From contig NC_088917.1 in assembly GCF_963576675.1 (NCBI RefSeq), forward strand, positions 78,168,610 through 78,232,609: 64,000 bases of DNA, read 5' to 3'. The stretch's first letter is position 1; the number at the start of each line of letters is the position of its first letter. A model generated the notes under the pieces. That model made no database searches. It had not been told where the DNA came from and saw only the letters and a program-made list of their open reading frames with translations. The position numbers and the translations under genes were made by a program. Origin of the DNA: Euphorbia lathyris (taxonomy: Eukaryota; Streptophyta; Magnoliopsida; Malpighiales; Euphorbiaceae). This document shows positions 44,575 to 57,690 of the stretch, piece by piece.

Positions 44575-45154
44575 CCACATCAAGCAAGAAAACATCCAGG
44601 AGGGCAAACACGCGGGGCGCAACTCTTGGGCGCCTCGCGTAGATTCCATTCCGCAGAACCACCAAGTTCAGGAGCCCCATGACGCGGGGCGTAGTCCACG
44701 GGATGCCTCGCGTATTGAGCTCGAGCCAACCTCCTCCAGTTCAGGAGCACATCTACGCGGGGCGTAGTTCCGAGACGCGGGGCGTATTTGACCTGGAGAA
44801 TACTTCCCCTCCAAGTTCTCACCTTGAGGGGACCATTTCTGTGACACTCTATTTACTGTTTTGCCATTGTGCCTTAATTACTAAACTCCCCCTTCCCTAT
44901 TATACCCTTATGACCATGTGTTAACCAAAACCCTATTCATAGGCTTTTGGGTCTTTTACTTTGAATTGTGGGAGAGTATTTAAACCCCCATGTTTTGTAA
45001 TGTTCTCAACTTTTGATGAATTAAAATTATAGCCTCCTTTGAGAGCTTGGATTTTATATCCATTGGGTTAACTCAACCTTCAAGTTTAGCTTGAGAAGAT
45101 TGGATTCTTTGTGGATTTACGATTAAAATCCTCAGTCGATTTCACCCTACATCA
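44364..45154 (+). repeat. 3' LTR of gypsy G
   Basis: The 791-bp copy of the 5' LTR is preceded by the purine tract AGAAGGGGAGAA. One change near 44564 (GGGGATG for GGGGCG) shifts the pol frame and ends it at 44574. In the 5' LTR the same frame stays open much further. Confidence 0.94.
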
Positions 45155-45159
45155 AAATA

Positions 45160-46259
45160 ATGTCATATATTTTAAAACACCTTAGTGATAAATAAGAAAT
45201 GAGAAAACGTGGATCTCAACAAATATATAAGAATAAAAATTCTTACAAAAAAGAAAAAGGGAAAAATATATAAAAAAATATTTATAGAAAAATCCTCACT
45301 CTATCCGGATGTGATGTATGCTCTCAACAACTAGGCTAAGAGTTTAACCACATTTTAAATTACACTATTAAGTTCTGATTATAATCAGTAACATTTTTAC
45401 CTTAAAAAATTATTTTTACATATCGATAAAACACAACTCCAAACGAAAACACAACTTCCTATATTGAAATCATAAATCATGTGGTGGACATTTTACGTTT
45501 TATACTATTGCAATTTGACAGTTTATAATTGATATTTAAGTGCATTTTTACAATTGCAATTTAATTTTCGGATCTGTGTTTTGTTAATATGTAAATATAA
45601 TTTAATAAAAAATAAAAATACTTTTGATTGTCATTAGAACTTAACTGTATAATTTTAAATATTTTATTTTCTAGAAAAAATATATCACATATCTTTATTT
45701 GCAAATTTTTAACCAGAGTCCTCTATATATAAATAAGAAAAACACAATCATTATTTTTATACTTTGCCAAAAAAAACAATAAGTGAAATGCATCGTATAA
45801 CTTATTTATTTATATTAATATAGTGCACGTGCATTGTGTGAGTCGATACATTTTTTGAAAAGAAATTTAATATATTATTTTTTTAATTATATATCATTTA
45901 CATATAATGATATTAATATTTTGTTTTAAAATAATTTTAAGTTTAGAAAAAATAATTGTTAAAAAAAGAACTTTGTATAATTTCTCCATCGAAGAGTACA
46001 AACGTGAAAGAAAATTTTAAGTCTTAAGCTACTATCTCAAGCTTAAATTTGCAGTTGTGAAAGAAAATTACATCCTTATAATTTTGTTTAATATTGAAAG
46101 ACAACCCATTGTTATTTAATTATTAAGTTATACCTTGGAATTGCAGTTTAGGATTTTCGTTCATATTCCTCATACCAAAATGTATCATCCATGGACTTTC
46201 CTTTCTTTCAGAAAATTTCACATGCTAAATAGTACCATCTGAACACTAATATACGGTGA
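45160..46259. other. gene-free AT-rich stretch
   Basis: I see no gene, repeat end or RNA feature in this AT-rich kilobase. Confidence 0.6.
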
Positions 46260-46287
46260 AATATATATATATATATATATATATATA
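46260..46287. repeat. (AT)n microsatellite
   Basis: An uninterrupted AT dinucleotide run of 28 bp at the left edge of the long-inverted-repeat element. Confidence 0.95.
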
Positions 46288-47083
46288 GGTGAGATCCAGA
46301 GAGACAAGGGGTTGTGGTGTGGAAGGAGATTATGGCGTGACAGAATAAAACTACGTAGTTTTGATGATAATTGAAAAGGGCAAAGTGACAAATTTGTAAA
46401 TAAAAGGAAACACATTAGGGAGAAAATTGTTTTATTTCTTTTCTTTAAAATACATTTTCCCGACCTTCCTAACCTTATTTTTTGAAATTTTTTACACTGT
46501 TAGACTCATCTAGATTAGACGGTCATTTTGAGATTCCTGAAGGTCAGGTAAAAAAATTTCCGATAAACGAAATCCGGCGATTAGGTAGACGTTTTCCGGA
46601 AACACAAAAAGTGTCCAGAAAATTCTTAAAAAATTCTAAAAAATGTAAAATATTTTTCTAAGAAACGTTTATTCTTGGGTGAAAGCATGATTTCTTACGG
46701 TTTAGTCCCAATAAATTATTTTCCTTAATTTTATCCATTTTAGATGTTTCAACAATTTATTGGGTCAAAACCGTAAGGAATCTCGTTTTGAGCCAACAAT
46801 TAAAATTTCTTAAAATAATGTTTTACATGTTTTGAAATTTTTTTGATAATTTTCAGGGTACATTTTTCGTCCTACCTTTCAGCACTATGTGTTGGAAAAA
46901 CTAGCACATACTGCTGGACGCCAGCACGTTTTCTAAATCAGTGTACAAATTGTTCTAATTAGTGTATCAATTGTTTAAAATCAGTGCATCAATTGTTCTA
47001 ACAAAATAATTATACTGTTCCAACAGAATTCTTAAATTATTTCAACAGAATACTTATATTGTTCTAACAGTGTACGAAATTTT

Positions 47084-47785
47084 TGTTGAAACACATTTCC
47101 ACATGATTTTGATTTGACAAAATTGTTTAAGTAAAATTAAACATATTCTAAACACACTAAGTTTAAATGCTTTGATTTGTTATAATTGTTTATAAGACAT
47201 AAAGAATAAAAAGCCCAAGGCCCATACGGAAGTCAAGGCCCAAGTCAGACAGATCAAGACAACTCGGCCCGCGTGTGCAAAACGCTGTCGTTATAATCAA
47301 AACACAACTCAGCAAGAGAAGGATCTAGAATACCTTCGTTGAACAACTTCGGAGTGAAGCCGCTGAGTTGAATCGACAAAGAGTACATGACAGCAGCTGA
47401 GCAAGAACAACTTCCAGACAAAGTGTTTCCACTTTGGGTAAAGTTCAGAAGACACAGAACGCTGTCCAGTTGACTGTACCATAAATGGAGAGACAGTCTG
47501 TCGAGCTGACTAAAAGCTGCTCAACACTGATCGAGGACAGAAGATACTCAAATTTGAATGGCCGAGAGCTCTGAGCAAAACTGAGTGACAACGATAGGAA
47601 GCCGTTTCCCTCCAACGGTTATTTCGAAATTCGAAATGACCGATGCCTCAGACGTCTCTATAAATAGAGCCCTTCAGTTGCTTCATTCGACACAGAACTT
47701 GATCAAGCCATAACGTACTTAAATTTGAAATAGTTCCTATCCCCCCCCCCTTAGAACTAACTTGTTACGTTATAAGGGACCAACA
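47084..47785 (+). repeat. 5' LTR of copia H
   Basis: The 702-bp LTR starts TGTTGAAACACATT and ends GGGACCAACA, with TATAAATA at 47659-47666. A poly(C) run near 47743-47752 is absent from the other LTR, which instead has a 29-bp segment near 58330 missing here. Confidence 0.92.
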
Positions 47786-47787
47786 AG

Positions 47788-47800
47788 TGGTATCAGAACC
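47788..47800 (+). promoter_or_regulatory. primer-binding site of copia H
   Basis: TGGTATCAGAACC lies two bases after the LTR, as usual for SIRE/Maximus elements (initiator methionine tRNA with one mismatch). Confidence 0.88.
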
Positions 47801-47847
47801 TAAAAGCTCTTTGTGAAAGGTTTAACTACCTTGAGCTGATCCCCACT

Positions 47848-49541
47848 ATGGCTGAAAACAACACTCGGTTTCTCCCAAGAAACCAAACAACTCAGATATT
47901 ACCTGAGGGGCTGTCTATTACTCGGCCTCCCCTATTCAAGCAACAAACATGAGTGCATGGCTTTCAATAGTCTAAGGCCCGTTTGTTCCTGTTGAAGTTG
48001 TGGCTGGCCAAACAGTTGTCAAAGCTGAGGTCAAATGGACAGAGGATGATCTCAAGAAGCTATAAAATCACGCTTCGGCTATAAATATGCTTCACTGTGC
48101 GCTTGATGCTGCAGAATATAATAAGATATCAGGGTGTGAGTCGGCGTAAGAGATCTGGAAGAAGATGGAAGTCACCTACTAAGGAACCAACAAAGTGAAT
48201 GAGTCCAAGGTGAACCAGCAGATGAGACTATACGAGATGTTCGAAATGAACGATGATGAAGGAATATTTGACATGAATGCAAGGTTTACAAACATCATCA
48301 ACGATGTCAAGAGACTTGGGAAGATCTTCACCGAGGAAGAACAAGTCAAGAAGATTCTTAGGAGTCTTCCTAAAAACTGGCAAGCAAAGAAGACCGCTGT
48401 TGAGGAAGCTCAAGACTTAACCACCTATAAATATGACGAACTCATCGGCTCACTGCTGACCCATGAGATCTCGATGAAGAATTTCGAGGTGAAGGAAAAG
48501 TCTGAAGACAAGAAGCAAAAGTCTCTTGTCATGAAAGCTGACTCCACTGATGGGAGCTCAACAGATGATGAAGAGATGGCTATGTTCACCAGGAAGATGA
48601 AAAGGCTGTTCAAAAAGAATGACAAATATTCTAAAAAGCCTTACAGAAAGTTTGATAAGTATAAAGCTGAGTCCAGCGACATCAAATACAAGAAGGATAA
48701 CTCAAAGCCCATTACATGCTTTGAATGTCATCAAACTGGGCATATTAAGTCAAGCTGCCCCACGCTGAGGAAAGAAAGGAAGAACGACAAAAAGGCAATG
48801 GTGGCAACATGGAGCGACAGTGATGAGTCTTCATCATCAGAAGCTGATGCCACTGAGTCAGCAAAGATCTGTTTTATGGCTGACGAACTTGCTGAGCCGT
48901 GCATCTCTGAGCATGATGACCCCTCCATTGCATCTAACGATGAGGAGCAATCAAATGAGGTAATATCACTTCCCCAGCTCAGAAATGAAATGGTTAATGC
49001 CCTGAGTGACCTCTACACACTAGTCAAAAAGTGTAATAAGAAAATTAGAGCACTCAGCAGGCGATATGACGAGGTTGAGGAGGTCAAACTGAGTGACCTT
49101 CAATATCTTCTTCAGGACAAATCAGATTTGCATAGTAACATTGGAATTATGCAAAAGTTTGTCTCTGAGGTCCAATCAGATTCTAAGAAACTGAGAAAGG
49201 ACGTCACATCCATTCAGAACCAACTAAAGGTTCCAAACAAAAGAAATATTCCTCTGAATGCTCAGTACCGAAGTACTGGTCAGCAGAGATGGAATCCCCA
49301 GCGGAATGTCCAGTGTGACTTCTGTGGGAAGAAAGGACACACCACAAAGGTGTGCTGGCACGCTCAGCATTGGGGTGCTTACCAGTCAGTGAGAAATCCT
49401 AAACGGAAGGTCAGCTGTGACTTCTGTGGAAAGAATGGCCATACCGTCCAAGTATGCCGCCATAAAATAAAATATGATGCTTTACCTGTTGAACCTAACA
49501 AGCAAGGACCCAAAAAGAATTGGGTACCTAAAAGTAACTAG
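47848..49541 (+). pseudogene. gag: copia H gag
   Basis: The likely start is the ATG at 47848 (MAENNTRFLPRN). The first 115 or so codons are broken by frameshifts and at least four stops, up to 48180. From 48195 a 448-codon frame is intact: UBN2 gag domain (EMFEMNDDEGIFDMNARFTN, VKKILRSLPKNWQAKKTA), lysine-rich stretch, knuckle CFECHQTGHIKSSC, acidic serine-rich linker, a coiled coil near 49000-49230, and two further knuckles CDFCGKKGHTTKVC and CDFCGKNGHTVQVC. It ends at TAG 49539-49541 (VPKSN-stop). Pol is in another frame here, so the gag-pol join is lost. Confidence 0.88.
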
Positions 49542-49546
49542 TTACA

Positions 49547-50159
49547 TTGCAGGTAAGCCTGAGATGTGCCGAGAAGTCAAAGATGTGGTATATTGACAGT
49601 GCATGCTCAAGGCATATGACTGGTGATGAAACTCAGTTCATCACATTCGAGCGTAAACGAGGAGGGAGTGTAAGTTTTGGAGACAACAAAAAGGGTGAGA
49701 TAGTAGGGTCAGGAACCATTGGAGGTAATCCTACTATTGAGTCAGTTTCCCAAGTCAGCGGACTCAAATATAACTTACTCAGCATAGCTCAGCTATGTGA
49801 CAATGGGAGAAAAGTTATATTTGATGATACTGGATGTAAAATATTCGAGGGAAAAACTAATGAGTTAATTTTAACTACCCCTCGCATTGATAATGTCTTC
49901 ATTCCGAGCTTGGAGAAAAAGTTTTCAAAAACTGTATGCTTAGTTTCAAAGGAAGAAAATTCCTGGCTATGGCACAGGAGACTTGGTCATGTAAGCATGG
50001 ACCTCCTGGCCAAATTAGCAAGAAAGCAATTGGTTGAGGGACTTCCAGAACTTAAATTTGAAAAAGATCAACTATGCCACGCTTGCCAAGCTGGAAGACA
50101 AACCAAACAATCTTTTCATAGTAAAAATGTTGTCTCAACTAAGCGTCCGTTAGAGTTAC
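49547..50159 (+). pseudogene. copia H protease and GAG-pre-integrase
   Basis: The frame has the protease motif MWYIDSACSRHMTGD (A in place of the usual G in DSG), YNLLSIAQLCDNG, the zinc-binding WLWHRRLGHVSMDLLAKLA and CHACQAGRQTKQSF. It reaches KRPLELL at the TSD of the solo LTR. Removing the solo LTR and one 5-bp duplication restores the frame with 51875 onwards. Confidence 0.87.
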
Positions 50160-51869
50160 TGTTGGTGTGCCCTAGTTCTTAGGCATTGGTTCATGTATAT
50201 TGTATTATGCTTTTGATTATTCTTGCATAAATACACTATTTGTGTTACATTAATAAAGGCATTAATCTAGTTCATTTATATCTTGTGCTATAATATGAAT
50301 AGAGAATCCATTGATTGACAATCGTAAAACCATATCCCAAGTCTATTCTATCATGGGAATGATTAGGACCACAGACTTGTATATTCGACGACTGTATGGT
50401 AGTAATTGATACTAGCCATAGCACTTGATAAGTCAGTTGTGAATATGGGTACATGTTGTATACATGTGACTGGATCGATCCGCCCGAGAAAACTACATGG
50501 TGGTTGTGTCATTAGTTTTCTTAAGTAGGTCTCTAACTATCTTCAGACCAGATTTCATTATAATATCAATATGGGATCCGGTTCACTTTGACATACGCCT
50601 AACAGGTCTGTAACAGGATGCTAAATACGGGTATGATTGGGTGAACAAGTGAACACGTTGTTATTGATATTGAAGTGATGGAATTACCACTCATGTAATA
50701 GTGAGATGATATCACAGGCCACTTGATAAGTGAGATTGATAAGTGTGTGGCCACACCCTGATAAGTAGTTTACTTATCTGTTTCATCAATCTACTTAAGA
50801 TCAAGAAATATCATAAACATCAGAGAGGATGACAACCGCCATGCCTCTAGTTTATAATATCGATATCAAATGGTAAAAGAAGTTAAGAGATAACTATAGG
50901 GTCTCTGCATCTCTAGACTGCTGAAACTCTGTCTTGGTTAGGGGCAGTAATGGTTTGCTAGAACCCACTTACTGTCTGTGGGTCGTGAGCCCACTGCTAG
51001 CTAAGGACAGTCCCATAGGATCGTGCACATCGAACATCTGAGTTAGAACTTATAGAACGGTACATTGGAGAGATGAAATTAATTAATTGATTGATAGTAA
51101 AATATCAATGTAATTAATTGGTGGTTAATTAATTGATTAATTGATACTTTGTATCAAGGTAATTGATTAATGGTCTTAAGTGTTGAGTATTTAATTGATT
51201 AATTAGTTTACGGGATGTAATTAATTAATTTGTAAATTAATGAAATTGCATTCGGTGAATAATTAATTAAACTAATACATTAATTTATTAATTAGTGTTG
51301 TTTATTTAATTGGGGTAGTTAAATTTAATCTAATCATAATTAATTGCATAGAATAAATATTATTGGTATTTATTTATGTAATTAGATTAGGATTGGATTA
51401 GTTTTGTAATTAACCAATTAACCCTAAACCAATTCGGTTTAGGAATACACTATATATATAAATTAAAACACTCTAAACCTAATTGAACCTACACATGAAT
51501 TCGGCCACCACTATTGAAATTCGGCCATACATGAAATCATTTTGATTTCGCCAGAAACATAGCTTGTGAAAAAGTGAATTATTTTGGTAAAATATCAAAA
51601 TCTCTCCAGTTCTTCTTCGTTCTTCGGCTAGCACCGGTTCTGGCTTAATAGCTGTTCGTGCACCTGACTACGGAGATCTTACTACTTTGTGGATTCTTCA
51701 GCCGTCTCTAGAAGAGACAGTCCGGGTAAGTTTTTATCCATAAACGGATCCAAAAGGTTTTATTCAATTAATGGTTAACGGACAAAGATCAAACTAAAGG
51801 GATTAGAAATAAATTTTGAACCGCAATTCCGCTGCGCTACAGTTGATAAACTGGCTATAATCCCTAACA
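50160..51869 (+). repeat. solo LTR inside copia H integrase
   Basis: A 1710-bp segment starts TGTTGGTGTGCCC and ends ATCCCTAACA, flanked by an exact GTTAC duplication (50155-50159 and 51870-51874). It has no coding frame or internal domain, so it is a solo LTR left by recombination between the two LTRs of a separate element. Orientation is not proved; a TATA-like run near 51449-51460 suggests plus. The interior has AATTAATT-rich tracts near 51080-51330. I do not find its family elsewhere in the window. Confidence 0.9.
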
Positions 51870-51874
51870 GTTAC

Positions 51875-54354
51875 TACACTTGGATCTCTTCGGTCCAGTC
51901 CAGCCGCTGAGTCTAGGTGGAAGAAGATTTTCCTTGGTCATTGTAGATGACTTTTATCGGTACACTTGGGCCATCTTGCTGAGTAGCAAGGATGAGACCT
52001 TTGAGACATTTTCAAATTTGGTTAGAAAACTTGAAAATGATAAAGACCTAAAATTGGCTCACATCCGAAGTGATAATGGTGGAGAATTAAAAAACCAACA
52101 GTTTGTTGAATTCTGTGAAGCCAGCGACATTGATCATAACTTTTCTGCTCCTAGGACGCCTCAACAAAATGGGGTTGTTGAAAGGAAGAACAGAACCTTG
52201 GTTGAAATAGCCAGGACAATGCTGAGTGAGCTTAGGCTTCCAAAGTACTTTTGGGGAGAAGCTGTTAACACAGTGTGCTATATTCTTAATAGAGTTCTTG
52301 TTAGATCTATACTAAAGAAAACCTCCTATGAACTTTGGAAAGGACGAAAGCCCAACATTGGATACTTTCGTGCCTTTGGCTGTAAATGTTTTATTTTAAA
52401 CACCAAAGATAGCCTAGATAAGTTTGACTCAAAAGCTGATGAAGCTATCTTTTTAGGCTACTCAACAAACAGCAAAGCATACAGAGTTTTCAATAAACGA
52501 ACTCAAGTTTTAGAAGAGTCAGTACATGTTGAGTTCGACGAAACTAACCCTGCAGGAAGATATATGCCGCTGACCGAGGATGATCCGCACTCAGTACCCG
52601 CTGATCAAGATACAGCCGCTGAGTCATTCCCTCAAGGGCTGACCAAAGGTAAAAATGAACCAAATATTGTTTTCACTGACCAGTCTTCACCTGCAGAGAT
52701 TGTTGAAACACAGACAACACAAGACATAAATCTACCAAAGGAGATAAGGATACCAAGAGGACACTCAGAGAGTGCTATTCTTGATGCCGCTGAGAATACC
52801 CTGATGACAAGAAACCAACTCAGGAGATACCTCAGCAACGTAGCCTTCGTCTCAGTTCAGGAACCTAAGAACTTCGCTGACGCTGAGGAAGATGAATTCT
52901 GGATGAGCGCAATGGAAGAGGAACTTGACCAATTCAGAAGAAATGATGTATGGGAGTTAGTGCCACATCTAAGGAGTCAGAAGACCATTGGAACAAGATG
53001 GGTCTTCCGCAACAAGCTGGATGAGCAAGGAAACGTAGTCAGGAACAAAGCAAGGCTTGTAGCTCAGGGCTACAGTCAGCAAGAAGGTATTGACTACGGT
53101 GAGACCTTTGCCCCAGTGGCAAGGCTAGAGGCTATTAGAATTTTATGTGCTTATGCAAGCTATATGAACTTTAAACTGTTTCAAATGGATGTTAAAAGTG
53201 CATTTCTTAATGGAGTTATAAACCAGGAAGTTTATGTTAATCAACCTCCAGGGTTTGAGGATCCTAAATTCCCAACCCACATTTATAAACTCAAAAAGGC
53301 TCTGTACGGCCTCAAGCAAGCACCACGTGCTTGGTATGAGAGGCTGACCAGTTTCCTGCTGACTAGAAACTATGTCAGGGGCAAAGCTGATACAACCTTA
53401 TTCATTAAGAGAAAGGATAAAGATACCCTGCTGGCTCAAATATATGTTGATGATATTATTTTCGGTGCTACTAATGAGTCAATGTGCAAGGAATTTAGCA
53501 AGCAAATGCAGACTGAGTTTGGAATGTCGATGATGGGAGAACTCAACTTCTTCCTTGGACTTCAAATCAAACAAGGGAAAAATGGCATCTTCATCAGTCA
53601 AGCTAAATATGCCAAGGAGATATTGAAGAAGTATGATCTTGAAAATTGCAAGCCAATATCCACTCCTATGGACACTGACATTATCATCTGCGCTGATGAG
53701 AATGGTAAGTCGGTAGACATCAAATTGTATCGAGGTATGATAGGCTCTCTACTTTACTTAACAGCAAGTAGATGGGACATTCAGTTCTCAGTATGCTACT
53801 GTGCTAGATATCAATCTAACCCTAAGGAATCTCATTACATAGCTGTAAAAAGAATCCTTAGATATTTGCAAAGCTCAGTGAACGCAGGTTTATGGTATCC
53901 CAACACTCATGGTTTTACACTCGTTGGATACACTGACACTGACTATGGACGAGATAAGCTTGAACGAAAAAGAACCTCTGGAGGATGTCATTTCTTAGGA
54001 AGCTGTCTTGTATCCTGGTTCAGCAAGAAGCAGGCGTCAGTAGCCTTGTCTACCACTGAAGCTGAGTACATTGCTCCTGGACACTGTGTTGCTCAAGTCC
54101 TATGGATTAAGCAACAACTTGAAGACTATGGTGTTCAAACAAAGACAATTGAGGTCAAATGTGACAACAAAAGTGCAATTGATCTATCCAAGAACCCAAT
54201 TCAACACAGCAGGATGAAGCATGTCAGCATAAGACATCACTTCATTAGAGACCATGTACTCAAGGGTGAGATAAAGCTGACTTACGTCCCAACGGATGAG
54301 CAGCTTGCGGATATCTTCACAAAGCCATTGGCTCATGAACAGTTCAGCATATGA
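51875..54354 (+). pseudogene. pol: copia H integrase-RT-RNase H
   Basis: One 824-codon frame without internal stops. Integrase core: LDLFGPV (first aspartate), [25 protein letters not shown] (glutamate), then the C-terminal [78 protein letters not shown] (YVDD intact). RNase [47 protein letters not shown]. It ends at TGA 54352-54354, a few residues before the usual REK-type end. Catalytic residues look complete, but its start is cut off by the solo LTR. Confidence 0.9.
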
Positions 54355-54872
54355 GAGAAGCCATTGGTATGTTTAATCCTCTTCAGTAAATTCCAGCTCT
54401 AAATATAGATTCATGCCGAGTGAATTAACATGCTGAATGATCTATTATTTGCTGAGTGAATAAATGCATGCTGAGTGTTTAATGCTAAATGAATAAATAT
54501 CACAAACTGAGCAAACATTGGCACCGAGTACTTATCTCAAACTGAGAAATCATCTATTTGTATAAAACTGATCACTCAGAATATAAAACGCTTAGTATTC
54601 TAAACGCTGAGTATAAGATCCGTTGCATTTAATGCTAGAGCACGCGAATAGCCACCTAGGATGACGTATGCACCGAATGTGTCATAAAATCCAGGATTAT
54701 TGTCGGTTCACAATCCCAAGGCAAAACTGACATATGGATTCGATAAGATCCACTTTTCACCGCTATAAATAATGGGCAAATCCCCATTGTTATCTCTTTA
54801 CACTTACCTAATTCTCTAGCAAAGCATTCTCTCTCTAAAATTCTCAAAACTTCCCAATCTTTCTCTGAAACT

Positions 54873-57690
54873 ATGACTAAGGTTTCCGTTAACATCTCCG
54901 GTGCTGGTCACCCTAAGACCAGTTCCGATGAACCATCCAGGCAAATCACTTCGCCTAAAATGACTAAGGCCACTACACCGAGCAAAGGCAAAACTGGCCA
55001 AGCTACCTCCTCTAAAGGAAAACTGACCAAGGTCAGAACCTACACCAAGGTTTTCGAAGATGTAAGAGAATGCAAGATAGACTTCTCTCGATGGTTCTCT
55101 GAGGCCTTCGTAACAACCGAGCAACCATTATGTGAATGGATATCGAAGAATGGCTGGACCGAGCTATTCTCCATTAGAGATCTCACTTACCCTGACCTAG
55201 TAAGGGAGTTTTATCACAATCTGCGGGTTGCTGACGACAACCAGGACTATCTGGTAACCGTGGTAAAGGAGAAGACAATCTTTATCAACCCTACCTACCT
55301 TGCCAATTTGCTGAAATTAAAGAATGAGGGAACAAAGCTGAGAAGGAATGGTGATCATGAAGGAACTGGGTACGTTGCCACCTTCTGCAAGCCCGCTGGC
55401 CACTCTGGAGAAATCTCAAGCTCATCAATGGGCCAGCACCAAAAGATGGCACACTATCTTCTGACCAATTACATCTACCCCAAGATTAATTGCACCAGCT
55501 CAGCGATAAATTTCGAGCAATGCTTCATATGGCATATGCTGACCTACAAGCCCATCAACATGCTAGTTTTCTTAATACCCGGCTTCTAGAGGAGCATTAG
55601 AACTTTAAGGCTGGGCTCACTCATAACCAGAATCCTCAAAGACCATCAAATTGATCTCTTCGAGGAAACTGAGGCCCAAGGCTCTGAGATCACAGCTGCT
55701 GCGCTGCATGCCCTGAAGTATGACCAACCGATTAAGAAAGGCAAGAATGCTGATGAGGGTGATAAGGAGACAACTATCCAAAGAAAGGCAAAAGGACAAA
55801 GGCTCCAGCTGCCCGAAAAAGGAAAGCTGTTGGGACTCCTTCAAAGAAGGATGAGCCTCAGGCTAAGAAGCTGAAGTCAGCTTCTCAAAAAGGTCAAGAG
55901 AGACCTAAGTCATCCGAGAAGAGAAGCAGGCAAGATAAGCCTAATACAGAGGAAATACTAGACGCTGAGCAACCTCTGAAAAAGAAGAAGTCTTCAGAGC
56001 TGACCCCAATTGATGCTATCCCCACTGACATCATTGTTCCTGGTGATTCTCATTACACACAGTGTCAAGGAACTGAAGCTGAGCATCAAGAAGATGATGT
56101 GGAACTGGATGATCACTTCATCAATCAGGTGGAAGAAGAATTAGATAACTCAGATCAGGATGAAGAAGAAGAAGAAGAAGAAGAAGAAGAAAGCGGTCAG
56201 GATGACGCTGAGGAGACATAATACTGAGTTGGGTACAGATAAAGAACAAGAACAAGCTGACCAGCTTAATGCTGATCAAGAAGAAACTTCTCCCTCTCAC
56301 TCAGGAGAGTCTATCCAAGCTGACACTCCTCCTCGCAGAAGAAGATTAATCAAGGCAAGTCAGAAAAATGTCATTGACTTACCTGTTCAAAAGCTGACTA
56401 AAGATCCTTCCTCTCTTAAGCTGAAGTTTTTCAGTAAGCAAACCCCTTCTTCTCAACAAACTTCTCTTGAAAAACAAGTCTCTGTTTCTTCACCAAAGGA
56501 ACAAGCCGACTTGAATGTTTCCGATAACTCAACGAGCCAAATCGAGCAAGTTTTCGTCAATACTACTGCTCCAAGCACTGTGCTGACTCAGAATATTCCT
56601 GCACCAATCATCACTGACAGCATTAGGATTACTACTTCACCGACCATCACTACTGCCAATCAATCCTCTCCTCCAGAAAATCAAGTACTGTTTGAAAACA
56701 CACTTCCAGTCACTGACCCTATCATAACTCTGACTCCTCCTCAAACTGGTCATACTGAGGAAACTAGGCAACATGATGATGAATCCCTCAACTATCTACA
56801 TGCCACCGAGTCTGGTAGAAAACTCATCAACTCAGCAGTCATTAATTAAGGACATTCATCAATCTGCTGAACCTACTGCTGGGTCTAGTAACAATGCATC
56901 AACTCAGCTGTCCCAAGTCACTCAGCTCTTAAATGAGGTTAAAGGACTGAAGGATCTGCTAAGTGATATGATTTCAATTCAATCACATCAGCCCAAGCAG
57001 GACTCAATAACCAAGCTGGCTGAGCTCCAACTGACAACTGTTCAACATCTTAACACTCTTCAAGGCCAATTCCAGACCTTGTCAGCTGCAAATACTCAGT
57101 ATGCCACTTCTGATGAAGTTAAGATGCTCTTTGCCCAGCTTCACACTGAGCAAATCAAGACCAACAATCAGCTGGCTTCCTACTCTCAATGCTCGGTGGA
57201 GCAAATAAGCGAAGCAGTTCGTCTACTGAACTTAAATAAACAAGAGATGGACACTGACCAGATGAAGCAGAATGAGATTCTGGTCACTACCCAAAGGACC
57301 TTCACACATGTGCGTCATAATAATCTCCAGCGCCAATACTATGACTCAGCACTGCTGAAGACCTTTCATCAAGTCTTTGCTGCCCTGACAGATTCGATTA
57401 CTTGGGTAGGTAAGTCTCAAGCTTACATACTGAGCCTGCTCAGCGCTGCTGAAATCGGCATACCAAAAGAGGTCTTGAATGAAGGCGTTATTGTTTTTAC
57501 GGCATTAATGAAAGTGCCGACAAACTAAAGGACCTGTCCCCTGTGCTAACCGCCGCTGTCTTAACCGACTCTTTTAGAATTCCTGCTCCTCCTGATGCTG
57601 ACAAAACGGGGGAGAAAGAACAAGCTAGAACTCAGCAGGAGGCTCCTAGAAGCAGTCAGTCTAAGCAAAAGAAAAAGAAGTAGAAATAGG
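54873..57690 (+). pseudogene. copia H envelope-like extra open reading frame
   Basis: A second coding region typical of SIRE/Maximus elements, of debated function. It starts at ATG 54873 with a basic, serine/threonine-rich N-terminus. A domain that I recall as the putative plant transposon protein family follows (DFSRWFSEAFVTTEQPLCEW, YPDLVREFYHNLRV, EKTIFINPTYLANLL), to a stop at 55587-55589. The frame then shifts several times through a lysine-rich part, a (GAA)n acidic run at 56158-56190, a threonine/proline-rich part, and a coiled coil (QVTQLLNEVKGLKDLLSDMI, 56870-57500). It ends near 57682 (SKQKKKK-stop). No signal peptide or clear membrane segment was seen. Confidence 0.7.
56158..56190 (+). 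repeat. (GAA)n run in copia H extra ORF
   Basis: A GAA triplet run of about ten units. In the original frame it encodes glutamates; in a shifted frame lysines. It is a likely cause of frame slippage. Confidence 0.85.

Larger units (their letters stand above)
38727..45154 (+). mobile_element. Ty3/gypsy retrotransposon G, nearly intact (chromovirus-like)
   Basis: The 6428-bp element has LTRs 38727-39510 and 44364-45154 (about 2% different plus small indels) and target duplication AAATA (38722-38726 and 45155-45159). Primer site, polypurine tract and a single gag-pol frame are present, with integrase after RNase H (gypsy order). The RT resembles the CRM/Galadriel/Reina group, but I see no chromodomain. 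The frame has two stops and at least two active-site changes, so this copy is dead. Confidence 0.95.
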
